Position numbers and translations under genes: made by a program
Assembly: GCA_011009095.1 (NCBI GenBank)
Contig: VTPC01005831.1
Span: 22,704 to 86,703 of the forward strand
From: Ignelater luminosus
Lineage: Eukaryota > Arthropoda > Insecta > Coleoptera > Elateridae
DNA length: 64,000 nt
Direction: 5' to 3'
Shown: positions 23,592 through 36,000 of the stretch, in pieces
Position numbering within the stretch: the first letter of the stretch is position 1
Layout of the letters: every line of letters starts with the position of its first letter
The notes under the pieces: model-generated
What the model was told of the DNA's origin: nothing
Seen by the model: only the letters and a program-made list of their open reading frames with translations
Databases searched by the model: none

Positions 23592-26304
23592 ATGGAAAAT
23601 AATCTTGAAGGTAATAAATAATGTAAAATAGCAAGACTTCTCATACAAACACAACTTATACATGTTTTTTGAAGAACTCCAAAAATCTCTGTTTTACTCT
23701 ACGATGAGTAGCGAAACAATAAATGATCAAACAGAAGTAAATAAGTTAATTGACGAGAAAGAAGATAGCAGGAAGAAGCAGAAAATAATTTAGATGATAC
23801 TGATATAGGGTCATCCTTGAAGAAAGTGAAACTCTTTTGGGCATTGGACTTTAAAGCTGGCTCCAGACAAGATCCATCATGAAAAATAATCCTAAAGTTA
23901 TAGAAGGTAATAATAACATAAAACTGCAAGACTTTTCATACAAATATAACTTATCTTTTTTTGTTTTGAAGAACTGCACAAATCTCTTTTACTCCGTAAT
24001 AAGCAGCATAATCAGAAATAACGAAACAGAAGTGAATGAAAAAGAACAGGAATGAGCAGAAGATAATTCAGACAACAGTGACTTTGTTGTCCTTGAAGAA
24101 AGTGAATTGGAAACACAAGTTAGTGCAATCGATTTAGATACTTTATAATTTTAATTATACTCTGTTTATATCTTTTAAGCATTGGATTTTAAGCTCTGAT
24201 CCTTTTGCTTTTAATTTTAGACTTGTAGATATAATAATTTTAATCTAAGCACACATTTTGATTTTTGATTTAACATATCACCGCATTCCTTTATAGAAAA
24301 CAAATAGATCATCTTTGTATAGCAACGATTCATATAAATACAATATGAAATCCATCATGAAAATTAATCCAGGAAAAATAAATGGGAGTGTTTTATTACA
24401 TAAGCAATATACCTTATTTGTGTTTTTATGAAGAACCAAACAAATCCATACTAAAACATTCTGTTATGAATACAACAAGGAATAATGAAGAAAATGATGT
24501 ATTAACGAAGTCAAATGGTAGTTCAGATACTAGTGATTTTGTTTTCCTTGAAAATGATTCAAAAGTGAAGCCAAAACTCAAGTTAGTATATCCTAATTTA
24601 ATTATATAGCACTTAAACTAGGTTTTTCCTTAATTTAAAATTTTATACTTCCTTTCAAAAACACATAGCATAATAGCATATCTTTCAGTAGCAGTGATGA
24701 ATTATTAGTTTTTAAAGATGATCACTTTGCTGAAGAAGAAAAAAGCAAATACTCAAGCAACAAATCAATACAAACATCCACTGTTAGTGATATGTAAAAA
24801 TATGTGAAGGTGAAAGAATTAAAGAGAAACAAAGCTATACAAAACATCCTCATTTTCATTACCTATCATTAACTGATGCTGAAGAATATTTGAATAGCAC
24901 AAGTCAAGGTGACTATTATAGGACCATCTAGCAAAGATGCTAATCATTTAACAATAACCTGGGTAGTTACTGATAACATATATCAAAGTATTGAAGTTAA
25001 AAAAGATAAAAGGTCCGAATATGTTCTACTACCCATTTGTTATTGGTTGCATGGGATGGAATATGAAGATATTGATGATGTAATTGCTAATAATGTAACG
25101 CCTATGGCCGCTTTTGCGCTTGACCTGTTAAATATTACATATTACAAAACCATGGAGGGTGCCTTAGACAGAGGCAGAAGAATTTTTAAAAGAAGATAAA
25201 GAAAAACATTGCATTGATACTTGCGTTATTAGTGCTAGCAGAGTAAGGAATTAATACTTAAATAGAATTTAATCAACTTGCAATCTTTAAATTTTAGGAT
25301 TACCCACGGAAATTCTTTCTACCATATCTTTCTCACAATCGGTATAATCAGGAACCCATAACTGTTACTAAGTATGGTTATCAGTTCAGAGATTATATGT
25401 TTCTTTCCATTAAAGATTTAAATGAATGGCTTGATGTACGTTTTCAGCATTTCTTAAACTTGAATACACATACAGTTGAAGCAGCCATTAACGGTAAGTG
25501 TATGAACAATTTCCTGTAATTGCAGGAGAAATAATTATTTGGATTAAACATATTGTTATTCTGTACAACAGCTTTAACTTTTTTATTACTTGCTTGTATA
25601 ACCCTTAATTTGTCTTTTTTCTATAAATCTTATTGTCTTTCAGTTTCTTTTTTTAAATAAATCTTTTAAGAATATACACAAAGCATTAAATTATATAGCT
25701 CTGAAAAGTCGATTGTTTTAGGTCCCTTTAATAGTTTAACACAAGAACTTAGACTGATACGAGCCTACCTCAGGAATGCTCTTTATCCAAAATTTCATAA
25801 TCTATCATTCGTTGATGCTGAGAAATACCTGGCAGATATGAACCAAGGTGATTTTGTTATTCCACCATGTAGTAAAGGTATTACTTATACATCAATAACC
25901 TGGAAAGTAACAAAAAACATTTGTCAGCATGTTGATATAAGAAAAGGAAAAAAAATGTGATGATTTCACCTCATGGATTGGTGAAAAGGCGTATGATGAT
26001 TTAGATGATGTTATTAATAGATATATTAAGCCTATGGCTGAATATGTACAAGAACTATTACATTTCAAGAATTATAGGTATATAGAGTGTAAGTTGCAAC
26101 ATCCAGCAGAAGAGATTTTGAAAGAGGAAAGAAAGATCAAGAGTTCTGGTACATTATTAGTGCTACCAAAGTGTACAAATGTACAAATTATTCAAGTTTG
26201 CATTAATCTTTCAATTTTTAGGATTATCCTGGAAAATTTCTATTATCATCTATGTATAAAAAGAGTTACCATCATGACTATATAACTGTTACACCATATG
26301 GTAT
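23592..26304 (+). pseudogene. Second copy of the SPT6-derived SH2 gene, inactivated
   Basis: Exons and introns correspond one to one with 13400-17252. Lesions: frame shifts in the first acidic module near 23760 and the second near 23985; the splice donor GT is lost near 24389; two bases are missing at the phosphate-binding site near 24915; two bases are lost near 25173; a base change near 25863 turns the second unit's IRPSS into IPPCS, removing the key arginine; a frame error lies in an A-rich run near 25950; and the last exon is cut short at about 26304. It cannot encode the full protein. Long stretches remain nearly identical to the intact copy, so duplication is fairly recent or gene conversion occurred. 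Confidence 0.85.
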
Positions 26305-26305
26305 T

Positions 26306-26378
26306 TATTATCGTATCATCCATCTACTTTACGGAAATATAATTTGTAATGTTATCATTACCAGGATGTTGTACTTCA
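26306..26378 (-). pseudogene. Fragment of the microprotein gene pair
   Basis: Matches 17775-17847: the tail of member 0 (E-V-Q-H-P-G-N-D-N-I-T-N-Y-I), its TAG, and the immediately following ATG-GAT-GAT of member 1. The rest of both genes is missing. The TAG-ATG junction is preserved. Confidence 0.75.
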
Positions 26379-26810
26379 TATCTTATTGTTAGGTTTATTA
26401 AAGGTTCCCATTTAAGATACATTTTTTTACTTTCCATTACAATTATTACCAAATAACATATTTTATATAAGTAACACAAACTTCTCAAGATTTTTAATTT
26501 ATTTCCCTTTCGGGGTAGAAGATTACTAATACTTGTGTATTTACAAAAATCCAGACATGATTCATCATGGAAAATAATCCTGAACATGTAGAAGGTAATA
26601 GTAATATAAAACTGCAGACTTTTCATATAAATATAACTTATCATTTTCCTTTTGAAGAACTGCACAAATTTCTTACTCTGTAAGAAGCAGTATAATCGGA
26701 AATAATGAAACAGAAGTGAATGAGTTAGTTATAATTCAGACAATAGTGGCTTTTTTGTCCTTGAAGAAAGTGAAACGAAAACACAAGTTAATGCAATCGA
26801 TTCAGATATT
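26379..26810 (+). pseudogene. Third copy of an acidic N-terminal module of the SH2 gene
   Basis: Aligns with 14490-14930: an ATG-GAA-AAT-AAT start near 26567, a GTAATA donor, then the second exon from about 26659, ending E-E-S-E-T-K-T-Q before a GTTAATG donor at 26788. Internal deletions break the frame, for example after S-E-L-V near 26730. It shows that at least a third copy of the locus once existed. Confidence 0.7.
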
Positions 26811-27102
26811 TTATAATTTGAATTAGGTATACTCTGTTTATATCTTTTGGGCATTGGACTTTAAGCTGTGGCCCTTTTGCTTTTATTTCTAGACCCATAA
26901 ATATTATAATAATATACCACAAAAGGGCGTTTCCTTTAAGGAATTCAGACACTAACCAAAATATTCGTATGAAGAGACGTTTTAGTTTAAGAAATAGCAA
27001 GTTCTTTAAAGAATCTTCAGTATCACCGAATGTAAGCTTAGATATACTTGAGTATTACTGACAGGAAATTCGTGTGAAGAAGCTGTTGCAGGCTAGACTC
27101 AA

Positions 27103-27575
27103 TTACTTGCAATGAAAAATCATATTTGGTCCAGGATTTGACTGATTCTCAAGAGAAACAAATTGTGGCAGAACAGGATTTGGAACATCCAAGATTGAAT
27201 GCTGATGAAAAGTTGGTGGTCTGATAAGCCTAACAATCTCAAAAGCATCTTCCAAAGCTTTGAATAAATTACTACAGTACAATTGCAAATGTTGCTTCCT
27301 GTGTTCTGTCATTGGGTGAGCAGCAGCTTTTTCTAAGCAATTATTTACAAGAAAAAGTTGCTTTTTTCTCTTATATCCATTATCAGCATTTGTGTTGTCA
27401 AGCTCTTCAACATATCCAGCTAATTCATCTAATTTTGTAGAGCAAACACTCAATTCACTCAGTGGATCTAACTGTAGATCTACAATAGTAATTCTTCCTT
27501 ACTTTTCTTCTTGCATGCATGGCGAAGTAAAGTTTGCTTCTCTTGGATGTTTCTCCCAAGTTCATAACCTCTTAT
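27103..27575 (-). CDS. Unrecognised coding-like sequence, possibly an exon or pseudogene
   Basis: A minus-strand frame of about 110 codons ending at 27103 has good coding character (K-L-D-E-L-A-G-Y-V-E-E-L, then Y-K-R-K-K-Q-L-F-L, H-R-K-Q-H-L-Q-L-Y, and L-I-R-P-P). It has no ATG. Upstream, another frame (Y-E-L-G-R-N-I-Q-E-K-Q) can be joined in phase if 23 bases near 27470-27492, which start with GTAAGG and end with TTGTAG, are removed; that is too short for a normal intron, so an insertion is more likely. I do not recognise the family. Confidence 0.4.
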
Positions 27576-28434
27576 TATTAACTCATAATTAATTCATCCA
27601 CTAAAAGATGATTAATCTCCATTTCAGAATAAATTGATCACACAAGTGAATATAGTAGTGGGAAAGAAGAAAAAACAATAGCTAAGAAATAATTAATTTC
27701 TTCTCCTCTCCTTAGAGAAAAGAGAAAACAATGCTAAATTCACAAGTGAAGGAAAAAACAATACCTCACACAAAATGAATATCAATCAAGAGTTAATTTC
27801 GTTGGGTGCCAGAAAATATGGTAATGCCACAATCTTTGATTAATGTGCTGCCCGTAATGCTCATTCGCAATGTTACACAATTGAAAAAGAAAACGAGAAT
27901 GCAGCGAAAAGGTATAAAGGTAACATGAAAGGGAGTGATAGGAAGAGTAAGAATAAGATGAGTATGCGAGGAAGGACAGAAAAAAAAAGAGCCAAAGGAA
28001 AGACGAGAAAGAAAGAGTTGAAAAAGATGGAATAAAGATAAAGAGGAACAATGTGTAGTGTAGTAATCCAGCTAAGTGCAGGTAAGAATGTAAATTTTTT
28101 TGTAATTTAATGCTTACTAGCAAATAACAATAATTTACTGATTTTAGTACATGGTTCGAATAAGGGCAGTATTTTTGGATAAGCTCCCGTAGTGACTTAA
28201 TAGTCACCAAATAACAAGAAAAGAAAGAAAGAAACGCATACAAACCAAACTTCTTTAACTATTTTTTTAGATTAAGAAAAGTTAAATATACAAAATATAT
28301 TAATATAATTAGTCCGTATAGTTTAAGATATGCTACTGAAAATTATGGTTTACCAAATACCCTAAAGTGGCAGCTGCTACCGAAGAGTTTACAAAACCGA
28401 ACTTCATATACCAAGCATATTTATGATAGAATAT

Positions 28435-30527
28435 AAGCAATGGAACCAGAGGCTACTATTGCCATGGGATTATTGAAATTAGGGAAACAGTTAGTTTTGG
28501 CTGGTGATCCAAAACAACTAGGTCCAACATGTTCATCTACAATTGCTGAAAATTATAAACTTGGAATTTCTCTTCTTGAACGTTTAATGAATACTGCCCT
28601 GTATCAGAGTAAAGATCCTAATTTCATTACAATGTTGAAATTGAATTTCCATTCTCATCCAGATATTTTAAAATTGCCAAATGATATGTTTTATGATGGT
28701 CAACTAATTGCTAAATCTCTAACTGCAATAAGCGATCCTTTGGCAAAAATTTTGATATATCCCTTAATACTACAGGAAAAGGCAGAGGGGGGAAGTAATC
28801 CTTTTACAAGTGATACAGCTGCAGTGGAATTCTGCTCAGTAATAGCACAAGAAAAGCGAGAAGGGCGTTCTCCTAGTTATTTTAACACTAATGAAGGGGA
28901 AATGGTTATAAAATATATTCAAGAAATACTTAACTTGAGTATTAAGGTAGAATTGTCAGATATAGGTGTTATAACTCCATATATTCAACAGGTACATAGA
29001 ATAAAAGAGCGATTAAAAGAAATAGGTTATGGAGAGATTGAAGTAGGAACTCCAGAAGTTTTCCAAGGTCGAGAAAAACGTGTTATAATCATTAGTACTG
29101 TTAGAGCTCAGGTATCTCTATTATTACATGATTGCCGTTATAAACTTGGATTTGTTAAAAATGAAAAGCGTTTTAATGTAGCACTAACAAGAGCTAAAAG
29201 TAAACTAATTGTAATTGGCTGCCCTCTTGTTCTAAAGACTGATAAACGCTGGCTGGCATTGATAGATTTCTGTCAAGAAAGAAATGCTTATTTTGGAGGA
29301 AAATTTGATCGTCGAACAGACGCTGAGAGAATTGATATTATTAATCGAATTAGTGGTGTTCATTTCAAAGACTCACAATATGATCATGAGCAAGATGAAA
29401 CCTAGATAAGGTTTTTTATCAATTTTATTGTAAGTTGTTCAGGAAACACTTATATGTTTTGTATTTTAATAAAAATGGTAATTGTAATTAATTTTATAAT
29501 GCATTTATGTTGTTTTTAGATGAGGGTTGGGCATGCTTCTGATTCATTAAGTGGAAGCTATATGGCTACATTTTTGTTATATTGGAAACCATGCATGTTT
29601 CCCAAATAACATTCGTTTTGCGTTTTGATCTAGTTTGTTTACTTAATCATACTTGGCAGACAGTCAAATTAAAAAATACTTGATATTTGCAAATTTGGAA
29701 AGTATCTGGCAACATACTAAGCAGTAAATGAAACATAACCTTCGAACTATAAGAAATTTATGTCAAAGTCATTTTGACATAAAAAAGCCTCATTACGCAA
29801 TTTTGCATCCCATTCACACAAATCAAACTGTCAGATTTCCATGGCTAGGTCTCATCTAAAAACAACGTGAACACAGTATACTACAATTTTATTTTTATTA
29901 CATATATGTATATAGGGTGTTTTATTTTACTTAGACGATAAAAATTTAACATGAGAAAAATTATTTAACATTTATTGTTTTACTGAGTTTTCCATGATCA
30001 AGAGTAGAAATTGATTTCTGTTATTATAATTATAAAAGAGTAGATTAGGCCACGATTTATTTTTGTTAAGTTGACAGCACTACAAAAAAAGTTACGTTTT
30101 GCTGAATGGTAAAACTGAAAATTTTGTTTGTGTATACTGTTGATACCAAGCATTCGAAGTTATAGAAATTATTCTACATCATTTTTTAAATAAAGTAATT
30201 TTAGCTAATTTGGGTTTGGCAATGTAGCCAATATAATATGCTAAGAAAATATAACCTAAAATTCATTTTAACCCCTACCAATTTTTTATGTTGTCAATAA
30301 TATACAAGGTGAAACCTGTCAAATTTACATGGCCTACTCCACTGTTTTATAATTTGAAACAGTTATTCCCTAGAGATATAATATTTAAACTCTTTAAGGA
30401 GTTTTCATTATACAAATATTATCTGTTGCCATATTCCTCATATTACTATCATATATTAAGTACAATTTCAATTTATTAACTCTTGATTTATGAAAATATT
30501 TGTTTCTTGTTTTTATTATTGAGGTCT
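28435..30527. mobile_element. Insertion carrying a helicase fragment, flanked by an 11-bp duplication
   Basis: TGATAGAATAT occurs at 28424-28434 and again at 30528-30538, while the undisrupted copy has it once. This is the signature of an insertion with target-site duplication. The insert starts five bases before the helicase frame, which is truncated at its 5' end, as in LINE-mediated retrocopies. No poly(A) run precedes the right repeat, so the mechanism is unsettled. The 1.1 kb after the helicase stop is non-coding. Confidence 0.65.
28440..29405 (+). CDS. MOV10/Armitage-type RNA helicase, C-terminal fragment (321 codons open)
   Basis: Superfamily 1 helicases of this group act in RNA silencing; Armitage works in piRNA production. 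The frame begins just after the expected Walker B region (MEPEA) and contains motif III (LAGDPKQLGP), L-L-E-R-L-M, motif IV as N-F-H-S-H (the family usually has N-F-R-S-H), a motif V region (V-F-Q-G-R-E-K-R-V) and motif VI (FNVALTRAKSKLIV). It ends with a polar tail and TAG. Walker A and everything upstream are missing, so it cannot hydrolyse ATP alone. No stop or intron interrupts the 966 bp. AATAAA follows at 29468-29473. Most likely a young 5'-truncated copy of a gene elsewhere; I cannot say whether it is expressed. Confidence 0.8.
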   Translation: MEPEATIAMGLLKLGKQLVLAGDPKQLGPTCSSTIAENYKLGISLLERLMNTALYQSKDPNFITMLKLNFHSHPDILKLPNDMFYDGQLIAKSLTAISDPLAKILIYPLILQEKAEGGSNPFTSDTAAVEFCSVIAQEKREGRSPSYFNTNEGEMVIKYIQEILNLSIKVELSDIGVITPYIQQVHRIKERLKEIGYGEIEVGTPEVFQGREKRVIIISTVRAQVSLLLHDCRYKLGFVKNEKRFNVALTRAKSKLIVIGCPLVLKTDKRWLALIDFCQERNAYFGGKFDRRTDAERIDIINRISGVHFKDSQYDHEQDET

Positions 30528-31131
30528 TGATAGAATATTATAATTAACTATACGCATAGATTATAAATTGTAATTATTACAAAACGTACTATTTATTTAG
30601 CATATATCTAATTGATAGTAAAGGAAGTGAACTAAATTTGTACTATTGATAAACTTATCTGTTGGACTGCAGTGGTTTGGAGTTGCCTCTTCTCTGGGAT
30701 TAGCTTCCAGAAATTGGAAAGAAGTGTAGATAGATAGCTCTTTCTAAGTATTTAAACCTTGATTTACCCTCTTCTAAACACCTAAAATTTAGTGGCAAAC
30801 AATGAGAACATTAGCAACGAAAGAAGATACTTTACAACTATTTCCTTTAACTTACCCCAAACTGACAGGGTGTAGGAAGAAATGAAGGAAGTAATAATTG
30901 AATAAATCCTGCTCCACAAGAGTTTCGTTCAAAAGTTAAGAAACTTAATTTCACAAAACTACTTAATATCTTCATATACAATTATATTCCGACACCGTTG
31001 TGGATAATTAATTCAACCCAATACAATAATTGTGTAATGAATTTTTCAATACTGAATAGCAACTAAGTGAAAACTAAAGAATTTTTAAAGAAGATTTTTA
31101 AAACATTTTATTCAAGGTAGAAATATACAAT

Positions 31132-31690
31132 AAAAGATATAATTTGATAAGCTAACTTGAATGGAAATAGTAAAAACACTATCTTAGAACTATGAATAGA
31201 CACCTATCTATAAACAAGATAAAAATATGTGAAATAAAATTTTAAAGTAACTTAAAAATATTAATATTTAATAAAAATTGTATTAAACTAATTATTTAAA
31301 AAATTCTATTATTAAGACATGGAACTGTTACTTTTTTATACAACAGTGGAACAATTAAACTTTAAATTTACTGACGATGCCCCAGCTAATTTCTTTGTTC
31401 TTCTTAGGTTATAATATCTAGATTGACTAGGCTACAGTCGCACTCTAGAAGATTTATTTGGCCTGATTATTTGAAATATTTGTGGTGCAATACTGTATTT
31501 AGTATTAATATCTTATCACTAAATCATGCTCTTTTGTTCACACTGGGAGAATTTGTAACTTACTACTTAATGGTTAAGAAAACAACTATTTAGTACAGTA
31601 TTTATGTCTGTTATTTCTTGGACCCATTGTTTATTAGTTTAATGCTATTAAATGTTTATATAAATTACATACAAATAGACGATAAATATA
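31132..31690. other. Non-coding AT-rich stretch
   Basis: No gene or clear repeat. A reverse-strand AATAAA at 31630-31635 probably serves the microprotein gene that follows. Confidence 0.4.
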
Positions 31691-31696
31691 TTAATT

Positions 31697-31911
31697 TCAA
31701 CTTTTGTTACTGATGTTCTTCTTAAGTTGTTCAATTTCCTCAGCAGCTTTTGCTAGCAGTGGTATCAAAACCAGCACAGCAATAGAAAGTGCAACAATAA
31801 TTAGGAGGAGAATTTTTGTAAAGCAACTACACCTAAAAATAGAATGTTTGGGTTACTTAAAGATGTTATTTGAAGGAATGAGACTTACATATTACAGCAA
31901 GGAAGACACAT
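31697..31911 (-). CDS. Single-pass membrane microprotein, 52 residues (member 2)
   Basis: Minus-strand exons 31911-31889 and 31832-31697, intron of 56 nt with a strong GTAAGT donor and TTTTTAG acceptor, phase 2. The product begins MCLPCCN, continues M-C-S-C-F-T-K across the junction, has a hydrophobic span of about 20 residues (I-L-L-L-I-V-A-L-S-I) and ends with a charged tail (A-E-E-I-E-Q-L-K-K). The C-x-C-[FT]-T-K motif and intron position match member 1 at 17.5 kb. It ends with TGA at 31699-31697, and a reverse-strand AATAAA lies about 60 bp further on. Function unknown. Confidence 0.7.
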
Positions 31912-32499
31912 GATGGTGTTTTTAATTGCATATATTGTTTGCTATTTGTAGTATATTTATTTGTTAAAATGTATTTCTGAAGTAAATTATATTAAGCACT
32001 ATATAAATGGAAGAAAAACCTTACAGTATTATAATATACATTACTAGTTTTAAACAAAGACCATCTATGAAATTAATTCAATTCGGCACTTTCTGATTCT
32101 AGATCTTATTTTTAATGTAATTTATTGACACTTGTCAGATTTCCAGAAAAACAAATGTTCTTTTGTACCATAGACTCCTGTTGTGTAATTCATTTATAAT
32201 CAATAAGAGTGGTTAGCAGTATTAAGGTAAACTATCGTAGAAGAATTCTAGTGTTAGAAGTCCTTTGTTTAAAGAGGCAATGGCTATGTTTACATTGAGT
32301 ATTTAGTCTGCCACCTAAACACTAAATTCCACCTATATTATTTAATATTTAACATAATTATGCGAACTAATAAATGGCCAAATTTTCAAATATTTATTTA
32401 ACATAATAAGTAAAAAGGTTTTGAAAATAAATTATTTATCATTTGAATTTGTTATTAATTTCTAGCAGAAAAATTATTCACCTAAACATAGTGGCTGAT

Positions 32500-33010
32500 G
32501 ATATTAATTTTTCTTAATTTCATTTTGATATCTCCGATAATGTCTTAAACAACTTTTTTATAATTTTCTGCACAGTAACTGATTCTTCTTTCAAATTGCT
32601 TCCCAATCATTCTTATACATCTTATTACCAACAAGTAGTGATCAAAGATTCTCAATAGGCCAAGATTCAGGAATATTAGGAGGATTTGCTTTTGGTATAG
32701 TATATTTAATATTATCAAGCCATTGCAGTGTCCTTTTTGCATGATTTCTGAAATTTCAGCTAGTTGTTTTCACTATATTTTGGCATAGTAACTCTTTTTA
32801 TGATAGGAAATATTGTTCCTTGTTTTTCAACTATTTCTTTTTGTTTGAGCGTTGTTGACTTTAATTTTCCATACACCACTGGCATCTTTATTTATTGGTA
32901 AACTATGTCCATATCTTCTAAATATATTATTGCAAGTCTCTGCTTACATTCTCAGATAAAAGTGCTGCCTTTCTACCGCGTTGTCCAAGTAAATCACACA
33001 GACTTGATTC
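32500..33010 (-). pseudogene. Tc1/mariner-type transposase remnant
   Basis: The minus strand shows a decayed C-terminal part: I-P-K-A-N-P-P-N-I-P-E-S followed by P-I-E-N-L, the conserved block before the last catalytic acid in this superfamily, then Y-K-N-D-W-E-A. A stop replaces the usual tryptophan after P-I-E-N-L, and several other stops and frame changes lie upstream. Confidence 0.65.
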
Positions 33011-36000
33011 TTAGAAAATTCTGTTCACTAATTTTCGTGGTAATTTATAAAAAAATAAGGCTTTGTTAACTACATATTGCACACTACATTTGCAAAAGTT
33101 GATTGTTTAAATCAGCATTCTTAACATTTTTAAATATGATCTCAAAAGGGAGCAGATATTAGTTAACACATGTTAAGCCTTGTGATGTAAATGTTGGGGT
33201 AGGTCACAATAAAGAGTATAGGTGAGGTCACTTTCAAGCATGGACTGAGCTAAATGTAGTATGGACTGAAATTTTCAAATCACAATGTAAATACAGCTGA
33301 CTTGACTTAGGTAGATGCTACCTATTATACAGATTCTGATTATTGATGTATTTGTGTTACTGCTAATGTTTTTGTTGCAGTTTCTCTTCATATTTGTTCA
33401 TTGGAAAAAAAAGGAGTTCTTGTGGTTCTTATGCAGTTACTGCTCATCCTTTATGGAGAAAACAAAACCTTTTGGTTTATAAATTACTTCATATGATGGT
33501 GCAAATAATAAAATTGGTTAGACTAAATTTGAACTCGAATGCTGGACTAAGTACATAGGTCAGAATTGGATCAGGGTATTATTATTATTATTATCATCAT
33601 TATTATGGGTCAGTCTGGTAAAACCATTATGGTGTAAACAGCTAATTAATTAGATTCTAGAACTTGAGAAGTTCAATTTTTAAATATAGACCCATTTAGG
33701 ATGAAGTGCTTTAGTGTACAGTTCTAGTTAAGAAATGACCGTTTTCTGTAGTAGAAGTAAGGGACTGCACACTGCATCGTGGTCTTCGAAAAAGCTCAAA
33801 TTAGAAATTATTTTTATGTTAAACGATTTCATTTGTTTATTTCATCTGCATATTAGCTGAAACGCTTGACATGTTTAAGCTGTAAACAACAACATTGAAA
33901 TGTATCAAATCTTTTTTTATTTCTTTTTGCAACTTATTTTATTTGACTTATATTGCAAACCCTGGTGGGTTAACACTTGGCAGGCAGGTAACCATTTTAT
34001 AATACTTTTACCTGCATCGTTTATCTTTCTAAACATAAATGAATAGGAAAAGGATGCATACAGCAACACAACCAACGAGTATACGTTTATGGCTGGCATA
34101 ACAGAGAAAGCATGGGCTAAAGGGAAATAGAAGATTTAAAGTTTTGGTGGATTTATGCAGTCAGGATAATCCTAAACGGGTCTAAATTCAAAAATTGAAC
34201 TATAACAATAACCTCAATATTTGACAATTCTTATGTCAAAAGAACAAGTTAAGCAGCTCATTTCTTTTCCTGCCGAAAATAGTAATTCACGATTTTAAAA
34301 ATCACAACGCCTCCTGATGTCCAATTTAAAAACTAAGAAAACAAGTAACAAAAATACCGAAACTACGCGTGGGCATGTTGTGGATACTGTAACTGCACCA
34401 GAATAGAAGTGTATTTTTTTAAATACTTGTTTTGAACATGTAAATCAACGTTTAAAAGTCTTTGAAATACTAAAAGTTGCTCTGCCGTGGAGTTTAGTAA
34501 ATATGATAGATAATTCTTGTCATTTGCGCAATGGTAAATTTGCAAACACCATTGTTGGATGACGACAAATTCTAATGCATGTTTAAAGAAATTCTTTTCT
34601 TCTAATTAATGTGTTCAATGGTTTCAATAAAATAATCAATTATTTATTAAATATAACATACATTTTATTCAAAATACATAGCCAGATGTTGATTATTATT
34701 TGCAGAGTTAAAAAAACATCCCTTTCTTCGGTGTTCATGTTTTTGCCTTAACATAAAATCTTGTTTAGTATGTTTCCTAATTTAACTTCTTGGACTTCCA
34801 TAAAAAATGTAAGTGTATAATTCCACAACCGAGTTTATTATTCACTTTTTAATGTAATTTTCCTGTGAATTATTAGTAGGTACAAAACACATGTCAGGAT
34901 ATAATTTAAATCAGTGAAGTTGAATGTAGAATTATACATGCATTATTGTTTTTTATTGCAATTATAAATGTAAAATCTGATATGCCTTTATACAGTAATG
35001 TAAATTAACACCGTTTTGAAAATAAATCACATCGACACATATGATGCAGCATACAAAATAAAAATACAACAAACCACAAGAAAACATTACTCGTCTTTCT
35101 CCATATTTGTTGATGTTTCGCAGCGTCCCCAATGGTAGTTAAAATCGCAAATAACTTTTCAATGCATTATCCAATTTTTATAATACAGTGCAATATCCTG
35201 TAGGAAAATTAACCGTTTTAGATGATTTATTCTATTAATATTAATTGCAACTGTGCAAAATGTGCTGGTTTCCTCATGCAAAGATTTTTCCATAAAGGAG
35301 AAAATTTTTTTGCATGAGCGTTGGTCATGGAGATTCACCCAATTCGGCACTCAAACAAGCATGTACAGATTATACTTGTTTGAGCGCAACAGAACATGTC
35401 ATTTTTTTCCAGAAACATTCGCAATTTTTGGAATATTAATGAAATAAATATTTTTTCTCAGCTGAACTAAGCTTAACTGAAACCTGTGAATTTTAAAAAC
35501 CTTAATTTAAGTATTTTCCTATGTAGATATGAAATTAAAAAACTGGAACCCAGCCCATTAGTTATTTATGCAACAAGTGCATAAAGCAGTACTTTTTTCA
35601 TTAATGGGAGGTTTAATTTGTTGATCTGTAATACAAACAAGAACTTAATAGTTGAACTTGTGTAGTGCCCCTTTTTTTAAAAAGGAATAGTAAATTATAC
35701 ACCCAGATACAGAACCTTCAATAAATTATTACCCCTTAAATGAAGTTTTGTTATTGATTTGTAAGTTGATCGAGATGCAAGGTGTTTACATAAGTATAGT
35801 AATGATATGAAGAATTATTCTTTTCAAACATTATCATACAAACAATGTCTGCATTGCTAAAACGTAAAGAAAAAAACACAAATCATTTGCATGTTTTTAT
35901 TATGAAAAGAGCAACATTAAATTCCAAAAGTATTAAAAATATAGAAGCTTTTTTTTAAGTTTTAAAGCTACAAAAGCATTAGCATTATATTATTCTTTTA

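Larger units (their letters stand above)
22411..26380. repeat. Segmental duplication, second unit (decayed)
   Basis: Direct copy of the 12.2-18.0 kb unit in the same orientation. It carries the SH2 pseudogene and the end of the microprotein pair, with small indels throughout and a deletion joining the last SH2 exon to the microprotein region at about 26305. Confidence 0.85.
27820..31131. repeat. Duplicated segment, copy split by the helicase insertion
   Basis: Two parts, 27820-28434 and 30528-31131, equal 20926-22117. The break coincides with the direct repeats flanking the insertion. Confidence 0.8.
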
